64,000 bases of DNA from Pusillimonas sp044464525. GTDB lineage: Bacteria; Pseudomonadota; Gammaproteobacteria; Burkholderiales; Burkholderiaceae_B. The stretch lies in NCBI RefSeq assembly GCF_044464525.1, contig NZ_JBIQLE010000006.1, positions 1 through 64,000 on the forward strand. Reading direction: 5' to 3'. Below the pieces are notes generated by a model, which saw nothing but the letters and a program-made list of their open reading frames with translations, did no database searches and was not told where the DNA came from. The position numbers and the translations under genes are program-made. Positions 32,370 to 41,090 of this stretch are shown piece by piece (the first letter of the stretch is position 1; each line of letters begins with the position of its first letter).

Positions 32370-32504
32370 GGCCCCCACGCCGCTCAGCCTGACGGCTGAT
32401 TGCTGCCCCCCAAGGGGGCGCCTTTCGCCTTGGGGCGGCCCGGCGGCGAAAGAGGCCCCCACGCCGCTCAGCCCGACGGCTGATTGCTGCCCCCCAAGGG
32501 GGCG
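32370..32504. repeat. Tandem duplication of a 51-bp palindromic element (84-bp period)
   Basis: Two copies (32370-32420 and 32454-32504) differ at one base. Each contains GCCCCC-CAA-GGGGGC and a second GCCG/CGGC pair. The 33-bp spacer holds CTTTCGCC/GGCGAAAG (32422-32429, 32445-32452), so the block is rich in hairpins. It separates the convergent YheT and M48-protease genes and may act as a terminator for both. Similar GC-rich elements occur between genes in Bordetella/Achromobacter (recollection, not checked). Confidence 0.85.
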
Positions 32505-32505
32505 A

Positions 32506-34008
32506 CTATTGCCTGAATCGCTCGAGCAGGGCGCGGTCGGAGCGGACTTTTTCTTGCAGGCGGCGGATTTCGACGTCGAGCTGGGACTGCACGTAGAAAT
32601 CAGAGGACATGCCCCGGGCCTGCTGCAGATGTTCGACCGCGGTTGGCAGCGCGCCCACTTTTTCATAGTAGACCGCCATGGCGCGCCGTGCGTCGACGCC
32701 CTTGCCCAGACGCTCGTGGCTTTGGGCCAGCAATTGATACAGCCTGGGCTCATCAGGCCACTGCTTGATGCGCTGTTCGAGGAATTGCACCGCTTTTTGA
32801 TCTTGCCGCGCAACCTTCAGCGCCTCGACCATGGCCAAGGCGACGCCAAGGCTTTGAGGCCAGCGCGACCACGCTGTCTCGGCCTGACCCAGAGCTTGCT
32901 CGTGACGACCTTGCTTGATTGACAACGCAATGCTGAGGCCCGCAATTTCGGGCGAGTTGGCGCCGCCTTCGCGAGACGCCTCCAGCGCCTGGCTGGTGGC
33001 CGCAAGGTCGCCCTGGCGCCAAGCGGAGTATGCCAGACCATACCAGGCCGCGGAGCGGCGTACGCCCTGGAAGTTTTCCGCTTCGCGCCGCAACGCGGAT
33101 TCGGCGCTGCGCTGGCCGCTGCGCTCTTGCAAGATACGCAACTTGGCCCGTACATACCAGTAGGTATCGCTGTCGTGGTGCCTGTTCGACGGCGCCTCAC
33201 GCACACGGTTCTGTATGTCGGACATGCGCTGGATCGATAGCGGGTGGGTACTGGCATACGAGCCGCCCCCCATGCCCTCATTGAGACGCGAAGCATTCAT
33301 GAGTTGGCCGAACATCTGCGTCATGCCGTTGGGATCGAATCCGCCACGGCGCAGCATGTCCAGACCAACACGATCGGCTTCCTGTTCGGCTTGGCGTGAG
33401 AAGCCCAACTGCCGATCGACAGCCGCCGCCTGGCCGAATGCCGCCACTCCCATGGCCAGGTCTCCGCTGCCCGCCAGGGCGGCCAGCAAGGCCCCCGCCA
33501 CCGACGCCATCATAAGATGACTGGACTGTTCTTGCTGGGTCATGCCCCGGGCGACGTGACGCTGCAAGACGTGACCGATTTCGTGGGCCACCACCGATGC
33601 AAGCTGGGATTCGTTATCCGACGCCACCACCAAGCCGCTATGGATGCCCACATACCCGCCGGGCAGGGCGAAAGCATTGATCTGGGGATCACGTATGGCG
33701 AAGACCTGGATGGACTGTGCCGGATTGGAGGAGCCGGCCACAAGCCGCCGGCCCAGACTGGCAAGATACTGGCTGACGTCGGGGTCTTGGATATAGGTGG
33801 GATCGCGGCGGCCCTGCTCCATAATTGCGTCGCCCAGGGTCTGCTCGAGCACAGGCGATAACTCGGCCGACGAGGCAGGGCCCATGCTGGGCAGGCCCAC
33901 CGGCTGGCCATGCGCAACAAAACCCATGGCCGTGCAACACAATAGCGCAGCCAGCCGCCATGCTGCCCGGCGCCTGAGGCGGCGAAAGGAAAACGGTCGC
34001 ACCATCAT
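32506..34008 (-). CDS. Periplasmic M48 metalloprotease with TPR repeats, BepA-like
   Basis: 500 residues from ATG 34008. Residues 1-34 are a Sec signal peptide (Arg-rich start, hydrophobic core, AHG). The M48 catalytic site is HEIGH (142-146) in VVAHEIGHVLQRH, with third ligand Glu in RQAEQEADRVGLD. Residues from about 270 are TPR-like helices. BepA/YfgC degrades and assembles outer-membrane proteins such as LptD. The start overlaps the ctaG stop by 4 bases, implying coupling. A much longer N-terminal reading into ctaG is rejected. Confidence 0.9.
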   Translation of the reverse strand: MMVRPFSFRRLRRRAAWRLAALLCCTAMGFVAHGQPVGLPSMGPASSAELSPVLEQTLGDAIMEQGRRDPTYIQDPDVSQYLASLGRRLVAGSSNPAQSIQVFAIRDPQINAFALPGGYVGIHSGLVVASDNESQLASVVAHEIGHVLQRHVARGMTQQEQSSHLMMASVAGALLAALAGSGDLAMGVAAFGQAAAVDRQLGFSRQAEQEADRVGLDMLRRGGFDPNGMTQMFGQLMNASRLNEGMGGGSYASTHPLSIQRMSDIQNRVREAPSNRHHDSDTYWYVRAKLRILQERSGQRSAESALRREAENFQGVRRSAAWYGLAYSAWRQGDLAATSQALEASREGGANSPEIAGLSIALSIKQGRHEQALGQAETAWSRWPQSLGVALAMVEALKVARQDQKAVQFLEQRIKQWPDEPRLYQLLAQSHERLGKGVDARRAMAVYYEKVGALPTAVEHLQQARGMSSDFYVQSQLDVEIRRLQEKVRSDRALLERFRQ

Positions 34009-34868
34009 GCGCTTATCGCAGCCGGCCGCCGGTTCTTGGCCGAAAAGCGATTGTTTTTGTCTGGCAGCCGGTTTTTCCCCGATAGCCGCATCAGCGTCGC
34101 CAGGGCAAACAGCAAGCCGAAAACCTCGATGAAGCCGGCCAGCACCCACATGGTGAGGCCTCCGATGGCTTGATCGGTAACCGCCGACAAGCCTGGAATG
34201 GCACGCCCGCAAAGATCAAACACCGGATAAAGATCGTATTCAGTGAAAGTGATGACGGCGCCTACGATCATTTGCGGCACCATGGTGATTACGGGAGACA
34301 GAATGCGCGCACCAGGCGACATGACGGCCGGCGGACTGGGGCGACGATCAAGAATGAGGTTCCAGTACATGAAGCCGCTGATAACCACAGACCAGTTCAT
34401 GAAGCGGTACAGGCGCCAGTCGAGCATGGAATAAAACTGGATGGTGGGGATTAACCACACCACCACCAGGAACACGAACAGGAACGGCACCCAGTATTTA
34501 TTGGTGAATACAGCCTTAACCACCCGGCCGCCGGGGGTGCGCCGGAAATCGCGCAGCCAGATGCGGGCGCGCATGGGCAAACCGGCCCGCAGGACCTGGC
34601 CGGCGTATGCTCCCATGATAAGAAGCGGCCCCAAGTGGTGCAAAACCAAATGCTGGAGGCGATGCGCAAAGAACAAGCGCTCGGCGTAATAATCGATGCG
34701 TGTATGCAGCGAGAGATACAACAGTACAAAGCCGCACCAGAAGAGGAGCTGGCGCGCGGCGCCAACCCGGCGCACCCGGGTGCCGCGTATATACAATGCG
34801 CCGGATACGATGAAGGCAATGATTAGGGTTGGGGAAAATTCCCAGGGTATGAGCCAGCCAAGATCCAT
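34005..34868 (-). CDS. Cytochrome c oxidase assembly factor CtaG (caa3-type)-like protein
   Basis: 287 residues from ATG 34868, with about seven membrane segments. Conserved HRLQHLVLHHLGPLL, with paired His, and the repeated pattern in the CtaG_Caa3 family (WxxxxxQFYSMLD, YWNLILDRRPSPP) support the call. Members help assemble the copper-containing oxidase. No oxidase structural gene lies in the window. It is translationally coupled to the M48 protease. The last 30 residues (GKNRLPDKNNRFSAKN) are basic and probably cytosolic. Confidence 0.85.
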   Translation of the reverse strand: MDLGWLIPWEFSPTLIIAFIVSGALYIRGTRVRRVGAARQLLFWCGFVLLYLSLHTRIDYYAERLFFAHRLQHLVLHHLGPLLIMGAYAGQVLRAGLPMRARIWLRDFRRTPGGRVVKAVFTNKYWVPFLFVFLVVVWLIPTIQFYSMLDWRLYRFMNWSVVISGFMYWNLILDRRPSPPAVMSPGARILSPVITMVPQMIVGAVITFTEYDLYPVFDLCGRAIPGLSAVTDQAIGGLTMWVLAGFIEVFGLLFALATLMRLSGKNRLPDKNNRFSAKNRRPAAISA

Positions 34869-34956
34869 GGATGATCCAGATTCAAACCACCAAACGGCCG
34901 CAGCATGGTCGGCGCGCGCAACCACTGCATGGCGGTAGCAAAACTATTAGGGGGCC

Positions 34957-35000
34957 CTGCACAAGCGGCGTAGCTTGCGTAAGCCGCGCAGCTTGTGCAG
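34957..35000. repeat. Stem-loop element in the spacer 5' of ctaG
   Basis: Perfect 10-bp arms CTGCACAAGC (34957-34966) and GCTTGTGCAG (34991-35000) with a partly paired interior (GCG..GCTT and AAGC..CGC). It follows the stop of the 111-residue gene by 8 bases and precedes ctaG. It lacks a U tract. It may be an Alcaligenaceae-type repeated intergenic palindrome. Confidence 0.65.
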
Positions 35001-35007
35001 CGATGCC

Positions 35008-35343
35008 CTAGTTTAAAGCAATATGCCGATGGTCGCCCCATTGCAGGCCCCGAACCGAGGGGTTGGAGCGCAAGTGCCGGGCGCGGTCCATCAGCACGCT
35101 GCGTAGTTCGGGCGGACAATTTACGGTGACGCAGGCCGTGGCCAGGTCGGCGTGCTTGCCATGGTCGATTTGCATGCCGGCCACAGAAAGCCCCGCCGCG
35201 CCAAAATCGGCGTAGATCTGTTTACGTAACTGAGCCAGATCGGCGCGTGGACACATGATGGTAAGCCGCGAAAGCGGTTTGCGCACAGGCATCGCGGTTG
35301 GGCGCACGCCGGCGCGACGCAGGAAGAGGTTGAAGAGCCGCAT
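35008..35343 (-). CDS. Small protein with ACT-like fold, unknown function
   Basis: 111 residues from ATG 35343, which has GGGAGG 7 bases upstream. After a basic N-terminus (MRLFNLFLRRAG), residues 30-105 alternate beta and alpha (PLSRLTIMCPRADLAQLRKQIYADFGAAG ... ATACVTVNCPPELRSVLMDRARHL), resembling the cytosolic ACT-like domain of MgtC/SapB proteins. The membrane part of MgtC is absent. This is an impression, not a firm match. It stands alone before the ctaG pair. Confidence 0.6.
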   Translation of the reverse strand: MRLFNLFLRRAGVRPTAMPVRKPLSRLTIMCPRADLAQLRKQIYADFGAAGLSVAGMQIDHGKHADLATACVTVNCPPELRSVLMDRARHLRSNPSVRGLQWGDHRHIALN

Positions 35344-35848
35344 AAGAGACCTCCCGTAAACACACGGCCGGCGCGACAGCGCTCGGCACAAGCAGGCCGC
35401 TTGCCTGCGGCCCGCAATGATTGAAAACATTCGTGTGGGAGACTTTCACGGCAAAAGAACTTTGCCATGTACTGCCGCCCACGCCCATAAGTTGTGACTG
35501 AAATCACCAGGGCGTGGACAATAGGGCTACAAAGGGAATTTTCCTTGCCCGCTAACGCTAACCTGCCGGATTACCTTGCAGCTTGCCTAGTGGGTTGCCT
35601 TGTCATACATCTTGCGCCTGGCTTTCAGTCTTTGGCTTTGTTTGTGCATAATCGATCACTGCTCAATGGATCGCTGCACAATCGACCGCTACACAATCGA
35701 CTATTGCCATCGTCTGAGTCGGAATTCACCGCTTCTAGCTCCGTAAAATTCAACAGCCTTATATTCTAGCGTGGCGACGTGGACATAACAACCCTTGGTA
35801 ATTTCGAAATGTTGGCGCAGGGATACAAAGCCGCCTTGCCGGCCGGCT
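35344..35848. other. 505-bp region without a supported gene
   Basis: This stretch lies between the ACT-like gene start and the TM2-protein stop. It contains a 15-bp minisatellite (35647-35706). An open frame from GTG 35494 to 35769 (91 residues) would translate the repeat as HNRxL pentapeptides but lacks a ribosome site, so it is not called as a gene. No promoter is clear. Confidence 0.5.
35647..35706. repeat. Four-copy 15-bp tandem repeat (minisatellite)
   Basis: Units at 35647, 35662, 35677 and 35692 share a consensus near CACAATCGACCGCTG, with two to five substitutions per copy. Because the period is a multiple of three, the repeat stays in frame and would code for HNRSL/LNGSL/HNRPL/HNRLL. 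The spacing is exact. Confidence 0.85.
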
Positions 35849-36301
35849 TCACAAAACGTAGCCATCCAGCCAGCCCAGAGCCCTGTATACATGCATCACG
35901 ATCAGCGCAATGCCAAACAGCAACGCCGAACTGCCCACTAAAGTGGCAAAGATGGCAATGAGCACCGGCCCCCATCCGGTACGCGTTGTGCGGCCGGAGC
36001 CGGCGTTGTACCGCGCGTCGAACCAGGCGTCGGTCTTTAACGAAAAGATCAGCGACTCGATAAAACCGGCCGTGATCGGCACGACCAAGAAGAGGAATGG
36101 AGGGCTATCCCACCAAACAGGATAAAACTGCGCCAGCACTATCATCAGGCACGACGCCAAGGTCACCATCCAGGCGCGCGGGCGGCCCAGATACCACCAA
36201 TGGGCTCCAAACACCCCCAAGACCGCCGCCAGCAGGGCTACAATGACCTTGCTTCGGTGTCGATTCAGCCCGCCATCCACGGCGGTATGGTTCTGCTCCA
36301 T
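35849..36301 (-). CDS. TM2-domain membrane protein
   Basis: 150 residues from ATG 36301, with AGAGG 5 bases upstream. The N-terminal TM2 region is KVIVALLAAVLGVFGAHWWYLGRPRAWMVTLA, with the GAHxxYLGR motif, followed by another TM pair (66-87 and 112-137). TM2 proteins are small inner-membrane proteins of unknown function. It diverges from ubiH with a 72-bp spacer. Confidence 0.8.
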   Translation of the reverse strand: MEQNHTAVDGGLNRHRSKVIVALLAAVLGVFGAHWWYLGRPRAWMVTLASCLMIVLAQFYPVWWDSPPFLFLVVPITAGFIESLIFSLKTDAWFDARYNAGSGRTTRTGWGPVLIAIFATLVGSSALLFGIALIVMHVYRALGWLDGYVL

Positions 36302-36373
36302 ACTATCCTCTATCACTTTCACGGCCCAAGCCTCACAACGCTCATTACGGCCTGCATTGTAGTAAACCCGACC

Positions 36374-37531
36374 ATGACCATGGAAACGCCCGAATTCGAC
36401 ATCGTCATCTCCGGAGCGGGCCCGGTGGGTTCCGCCTTGGCACTGCTGTTGGCGCGTACGGCGCGCGTACCCGAACGCATTGCCTTGCTCGAGAGGTCGC
36501 CCACGAGCCAGGCCACCCCTGTTGCGGCCGACCCCCGCACCCTGGCCATGAACCACGGCAGTCGCATGCTTCTCGAACCTCTGGGCGCCTGGCCGGCTCA
36601 ATCCGCCGAAATCACCACCGTCCATGTTTCGCAGCGCGGCCGCCTGGGCCGCACCCTGATCACCCACGAAGAACTCGGCGTACCCAGACTGGGCAGCGTG
36701 GTTGCCTATCCGGCCTTGCAGCAATCAATGTTGCAGGCGTTGACTCAAAGCGGTGTCTCACTGCTGGAAGCCGGCCGCGAGGAACCCGGCGCGCACAAAT
36801 CCCAGTGGCGAACTGCCGATGGCCGGCCCATCGATGGGCGCCTGCGCGTAAGGTCAGACGGCTCGCCCCCCGGTGGCATCCAGCGCAGTTACGACCAATA
36901 TGCGGTGCTAACCAGCATTGAAGCTGGTCGGCCCAGGGCAGGATGGGCTTACGAACGATTCACCCGTCAGGGCCCGCTGGCGATTCTGCCCCACCCTGCT
37001 GGTGGAGCGCGGTACGCATTGGTATGGTGCTGCGCGCCCGAGCGGGCGACGCTTCTGCTGCAACTTGACGACACGCAATTCGCCCGCGAATTACAAGACG
37101 CTTTCGGCGACCGCCTGGGAAGCCTTGAACCCGTCGGCGAGCGCCATGTGTTTCCACTGGCTCTTAATGCCGGCCCCCTGCTGCTCGACTCACGCACGGT
37201 GGCGGTGGGCAACGCCGCCCAGACTTTGCACCCCGTGGCAGGCCAGGGCCTGAATCTCGGCCTGCGCGACGCCGCCCAACTAGCTCAGGCACTTAGCGGC
37301 TGGCTCAATCACCCCACAAGCGACCCGGCGCCGCTACTGCAAAAATTCACGCGCCGGCGCCGGCCCGACCGGTGGATCACCTCGGCGCTAACCGATTTCC
37401 TGCCGCGCGTATTCGCCACCGGCAACCCGCTCGTCGAACACGGCTGCGGCCTCAGCCTGCTGGCCCTGGATTCCTGCCGCGCACTGCGCACTCCTCTGGC
37501 GCGACACCTGCTCGAAGGGCTTCGCACCTAA
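36374..37531 (+). CDS. ubiH: UbiH-type FAD-dependent hydroxylase
   Basis: 385 residues from ATG 36374 (or 36380). The FAD-binding motif is DIVISGAGPVGSALALLLA near the N-terminus, and the second motif is TVAVGNAAQTLHPVAGQGLNLGLRDAAQLA, as in the UbiH/UbiF/VisC family of ubiquinone ring hydroxylases. Placing it before dusB-fis-purH matches the order in Bordetella relatives. A neighbouring UbiI function cannot be excluded from sequence alone. Confidence 0.88.
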   Translation: MTMETPEFDIVISGAGPVGSALALLLARTARVPERIALLERSPTSQATPVAADPRTLAMNHGSRMLLEPLGAWPAQSAEITTVHVSQRGRLGRTLITHEELGVPRLGSVVAYPALQQSMLQALTQSGVSLLEAGREEPGAHKSQWRTADGRPIDGRLRVRSDGSPPGGIQRSYDQYAVLTSIEAGRPRAGWAYERFTRQGPLAILPHPAGGARYALVWCCAPERATLLLQLDDTQFARELQDAFGDRLGSLEPVGERHVFPLALNAGPLLLDSRTVAVGNAAQTLHPVAGQGLNLGLRDAAQLAQALSGWLNHPTSDPAPLLQKFTRRRRPDRWITSALTDFLPRVFATGNPLVEHGCGLSLLALDSCRALRTPLARHLLEGLRT

Positions 37532-37573
37532 ACCACGCACCAGGCGTCCAGACCGGTAGGGTAAAATCACCCC

Positions 37574-38590
37574 ATGCGCATCGGCCCCTGGCAACTTCCC
37601 AACCCCGTCTTCGTCGCCCCCATGGCGGGTGTTACCGACCGACCCTACCGCCAATTGTGCAAGCGGCTGGGCGCGGGATACGCCGTGTCCGAAATGGCTG
37701 CGAGCAATCCGCGCCTATGGAACAGCGTCAAAACGTCGCGGCGTCTGAACCATCAGGGCGAGGCCGATCCCATAGCCGTTCAGATCGCGGGTTCCGACCC
37801 CGGCATGATGGCCGAGGCGGCAGTATTCAACATCACCAAGGGCGCCCGCATCATCGACATCAACATGGGCTGTCCGGTAAAAAAGGTGTGCAACGTGGCA
37901 TCGGGCTCGGCCTTGCTGCGCGACGAAGCCCTCATCGTTAAAATTCTGCAAAGCGTGGTGGAAGCGTGCCGGCCGCACGGTGTGCCCGTCACGCTTAAAA
38001 CACGCACAGGCTGGGATAGTTCCTCACGCAACGCCCTGCGCATCGCCACGCTGGCGCAAAACATAGGCATCGCCGCCTTGACCCTGCACGGACGCACACG
38101 TGCCGATATGTACAAGGGCCAAGCCGAATACGACACTATCAGGCAAGTGAAGCAGGCTCTGGAAATACCCGTGATCGCCAATGGCGACATCGATTCGCCC
38201 GAAAAGGCCAAATACGTATTACAGTATACGGGGGCCGATGCCGTGATGATCGGCCGGGCCGCGCAGGGTCGCCCATGGATATTCCGCGAAATTGCGCATT
38301 TTCTGGCGACAGGAAGCCATCTTCCGCCTCCCTGTTTCGGCGAACTGCGTGAATGCCTGCTCGAGCACCTTGAAGACCACTACCGTTTTTACGGCGAGTT
38401 CACCGGCGTGCGCTCGGCCCGCAAGCATATCGGCTGGTATCTAGCACATATGCCGGGGGCGCAAACTTTGATAACCTGCATCAACCAGGCGGAACACACC
38501 GCCGAACAGGTACGGGCGCTCGAGCACTGGTTTGACCAATACCCATCCAACGAGCCGATTTGCACCACGCCTGCTGCCCTGGCGGCCTAA
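37574..38590 (+). CDS. dusB: tRNA-dihydrouridine synthase B
   Basis: 338 residues. FMN-binding start VFVAPMAGVTDRPYRQLCKRLGAG, catalytic Cys in INMGCPVKKVCNVASGSALL, HGRTRADMYKG, and IANGDI...GADAVMIGRAAQGRPWIFREI are all present. It reduces uridines in tRNA D loops. As in many proteobacteria, fis follows directly (29 bases), so the pair is one operon. Confidence 0.95.
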   Translation: MRIGPWQLPNPVFVAPMAGVTDRPYRQLCKRLGAGYAVSEMAASNPRLWNSVKTSRRLNHQGEADPIAVQIAGSDPGMMAEAAVFNITKGARIIDINMGCPVKKVCNVASGSALLRDEALIVKILQSVVEACRPHGVPVTLKTRTGWDSSSRNALRIATLAQNIGIAALTLHGRTRADMYKGQAEYDTIRQVKQALEIPVIANGDIDSPEKAKYVLQYTGADAVMIGRAAQGRPWIFREIAHFLATGSHLPPPCFGELRECLLEHLEDHYRFYGEFTGVRSARKHIGWYLAHMPGAQTLITCINQAEHTAEQVRALEHWFDQYPSNEPICTTPAALAA

Positions 38591-38619
38591 GCAGCGCCAA
38601 GAACAGTCAACTAATTACT

Positions 38620-38859
38620 ATGAGCGTCATTAATCCTTTAGAGCAATGCGTGCGCGAAAGCCTTGAGCGCTATTTCTCCGACCTGGGCGGTTCTGAACCT
38701 CACGACATGCTGGCCATGGTCGTGCGATGCGTCGAGCGCCCCGTGCTTCAGGTAGCCCTCGAAAAAGCCAACGGAAACCAATCGCGCGCCGCCGAAATGC
38801 TGGGCATTACCCGCAGCACTCTGCGAAAGAAACTCCAGGCCCACGATATCCATCCCTGA
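38620..38859 (+). CDS. fis: DNA-binding protein Fis
   Basis: 79 residues, the usual betaproteobacterial length. The C-terminal helix-turn-helix NGNQSRAAEMLGITRSTLRKKLQAHDI is the Fis/NtrC-C type, and the N-terminal PLEQCVRESLERYF forms the dimer region. Fis bends DNA and acts as growth-phase regulator of rRNA and other promoters. Coupling to dusB is conserved. Confidence 0.95.
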   Translation: MSVINPLEQCVRESLERYFSDLGGSEPHDMLAMVVRCVERPVLQVALEKANGNQSRAAEMLGITRSTLRKKLQAHDIHP

Positions 38860-38886
38860 TTCTTCTTATCTACTTTCATTTTTCGC

Positions 38887-40482
38887 ATGAACATCCAGAC
38901 CGCCCTGCTTTCGGTTTCAGATAAAACCGGCATCGTTGAATTTGCCCAGGCTCTCGTCCAGCGCGGCATACGCCTGCTTTCCACCGGAGGCACGGCCAAA
39001 CTGCTGTCGCAATCGGGCTTGGCGGTCATCGAGGTTGCCGAGCACACTGGCTCACCCGAGATTCTCGACGGGCGTGTCAAAACCCTGCATCCCAAGATTC
39101 ATGGCGGCCTGCTGGCCCGCCGCGACAGCACCGACCACCTCACCACCATTGAAGAGCACGGCATCGACCGGATCGATCTGCTGGTCGTTAACCTGTATCC
39201 CTTTCGCGAGACCATCGCCAAACCTGATTGCAGCTTTGCCGACGCGGTCGAAAACATCGACATCGGCGGCCCCGCCATGCTGCGCGCCGCCGCCAAGAAC
39301 CACGGCACCACCGAAGGCGGGGTCACGGTCGTGATCGACCCGCTCGATTACCCCCGCGTGCTGGCGGAAATCGACGGCCCCGCCGGCGAGCCCTCTTACG
39401 GCCTGCGCCTGGAACTGGCTGCCAAGGTGTACGCCCACACCGCCGCTTATGACGGCGCGATCGCGGCCTACCTCAGCAGTCTGGCCGAAGCCGAACCGGT
39501 CCAGCAAGCCAGCCCTGCGCGCGACGAATGGCCCGGTGTGCTCACGCTTCAAGTTCGACGCGAGCAAAGCCTGCGCTATGGCGAGAACCCCCATCAAACA
39601 GCCGCCTTCTATGTCGATGAGCCTCTGCACGCGGGGCTGCTTGGCAGCATGCGCCAACTGCAAGGCAAAGAGCTCTCGTACAACAACATCGCCGACGCAG
39701 ACGCTGCCTGGGAGTGCGTACGCACCCTGCATGAGTGCGGCTGCGTCATCGTCAAGCACGCCAACCCTTGCGGCGTAGCGGTTGCCGACACGCCCGAACA
39801 AGCCTACCAAAAAGCCTATAAAACCGATCCCACCTCGGCTTTCGGCGGCATTATCGCCTTCAATCGGCCGGTCGACGTCGCCACGGCGCAGGCCATTACC
39901 TCGCAGCAATTCGTGGAAGTGCTGCTGGCGCCGGCCTACGATGCTGAAGCGCTCGAGGTCCTGGCCGCCAAGAAAAACGTACGCGTGCTTCAGATTCCCG
40001 CCGGCCAGGGCGGCAACGCCTTTGACATCAAGCGCGTGGGCGGCGGCTGGCTGGTGCAAACACCCGATGACCACCAGCTTACGCCCGCGGGCCTGAAGGT
40101 GGTCACCACCACAACTCCCACCGAACAACAAATTCAAGACCTCCTGTTCGCCTGGCATGTGGCAAAGTACGTCAAGTCAAACGCCATCGTATTTGCTGCT
40201 CAAGGCATGACGGTCGGCGTGGGCGCGGGGCAAATGAGCCGCATCGACTCCGCCCGCATCGCCTCGATCAAGGCCGACAACGCCGGCCTCAGCCTGGCCG
40301 GCACTGCGGTGGCGTCGGATGCCTTCTTCCCTTTCCGAGACGGCCTGGACGTAGTAGCCGAAGCCGGCGCCACCTGCGTCATCCAGCCTGGCGGCAGTGT
40401 GCGCGACGACGAAGTCATCGCGGCAGCCAACGAACGCGGCATCGCCATGGTGCTGACCGGCGTTCGGCACTTCCGCCACTAG
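38887..40482 (+). CDS. purH: Bifunctional AICAR transformylase/IMP cyclohydrolase
   Basis: 531 residues. The N-terminal MGS-like IMP cyclohydrolase domain (TALLSVSDKTGIVEFAQAL, STGGTAKLL, DGRVKTLHPKIHGGLLARR) precedes the AICAR formyltransferase domain (RYGENPHQTAAFY, VKHANPCGVA, DPTSAFGGIIAFN). It catalyses the last two steps of purine synthesis. It is 27 bases after fis. Confidence 0.97.
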   Translation: MNIQTALLSVSDKTGIVEFAQALVQRGIRLLSTGGTAKLLSQSGLAVIEVAEHTGSPEILDGRVKTLHPKIHGGLLARRDSTDHLTTIEEHGIDRIDLLVVNLYPFRETIAKPDCSFADAVENIDIGGPAMLRAAAKNHGTTEGGVTVVIDPLDYPRVLAEIDGPAGEPSYGLRLELAAKVYAHTAAYDGAIAAYLSSLAEAEPVQQASPARDEWPGVLTLQVRREQSLRYGENPHQTAAFYVDEPLHAGLLGSMRQLQGKELSYNNIADADAAWECVRTLHECGCVIVKHANPCGVAVADTPEQAYQKAYKTDPTSAFGGIIAFNRPVDVATAQAITSQQFVEVLLAPAYDAEALEVLAAKKNVRVLQIPAGQGGNAFDIKRVGGGWLVQTPDDHQLTPAGLKVVTTTTPTEQQIQDLLFAWHVAKYVKSNAIVFAAQGMTVGVGAGQMSRIDSARIASIKADNAGLSLAGTAVASDAFFPFRDGLDVVAEAGATCVIQPGGSVRDDEVIAAANERGIAMVLTGVRHFRH

Positions 40483-40495
40483 GCGCGTGACACTG

Positions 40496-41041
40496 ATGCG
40501 TATCCTTGGCATCGACCCCGGCCTGCGACGCACCGGCTTCGGTGTCATCGATGTCCACGGATCGCAATTGCACTATGTGGCCAGCGGAACCATCGTCGTT
40601 CCCAACGACGAGCCGCTGGCGCAGCGCCTGAAGGTCATACTGGACAACATCCGGGAGGTCGTGCGCGACACCTCGCCCACCGTCTCGGCGCTGGAAAAGG
40701 TCTTCGTCAACACCAACCCCACGTCGACGCTGTTGCTGGGCCAGGCCCGAGGCGCGGCCATGTGCGCACTGGCCGACCACGGGCTGCTGGTGCACGAATA
40801 CACCGCGCTGCAGATAAAAAAATCAGTGGTCGGCAACGGGCATGCAGCCAAGGAGCAGGTTCAAGCCATGGTCCAGCACCTGCTGAAGCTTAACGGTGTA
40901 CCATCAGCCGATTCAGCTGACGCCCTGGCTTGCGCCATCTGCCACGCTCACATCGGCCCGCTGGCCGACCGGCTTGCCCAGACGGCGGGCCTGCCCGCTA
41001 AAAGAGGGCTAAGACTACGCGCCGGCCGCTTGATCGGCTAG
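40496..41041 (+). CDS. ruvC: Holliday-junction resolvase RuvC
   Basis: 181 residues from ATG 40496 (GTG 40487 is an in-frame alternative). Acidic active-site residues are in RILGIDPGLRRTGFG, ALEKVFVNTNP and DSADALACAICHAH. RuvC cuts Holliday junctions bound by RuvAB. It is 13 bases after purH and precedes ruvA by 49 bases. Confidence 0.95.
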   Translation: MRILGIDPGLRRTGFGVIDVHGSQLHYVASGTIVVPNDEPLAQRLKVILDNIREVVRDTSPTVSALEKVFVNTNPTSTLLLGQARGAAMCALADHGLLVHEYTALQIKKSVVGNGHAAKEQVQAMVQHLLKLNGVPSADSADALACAICHAHIGPLADRLAQTAGLPAKRGLRLRAGRLIG

Positions 41042-41090
41042 GCTATCAAACCAGTACGGTCGAGCCTCTCGGCCTTGCAAGGATGTATCA

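Noticed and set aside
32506..34212. Longer 568-residue version of the M48 protease
   Set aside because: It would read far into ctaG; the start at 34008 gives a proper signal peptide and a 4-base overlap.
35647..35706. CRISPR array
   Set aside because: Units are contiguous 15-bp repeats without spacers and no cas genes are present.
35494..35769. 91-residue coding call over the 15-bp repeat
   Set aside because: No ribosome site or family; kept as a repeat and an observation only.
39052..40158. 368-codon open frame antisense to purH
   Set aside because: purH is certain and in the usual gene order; the antisense frame is an artefact of codon bias.
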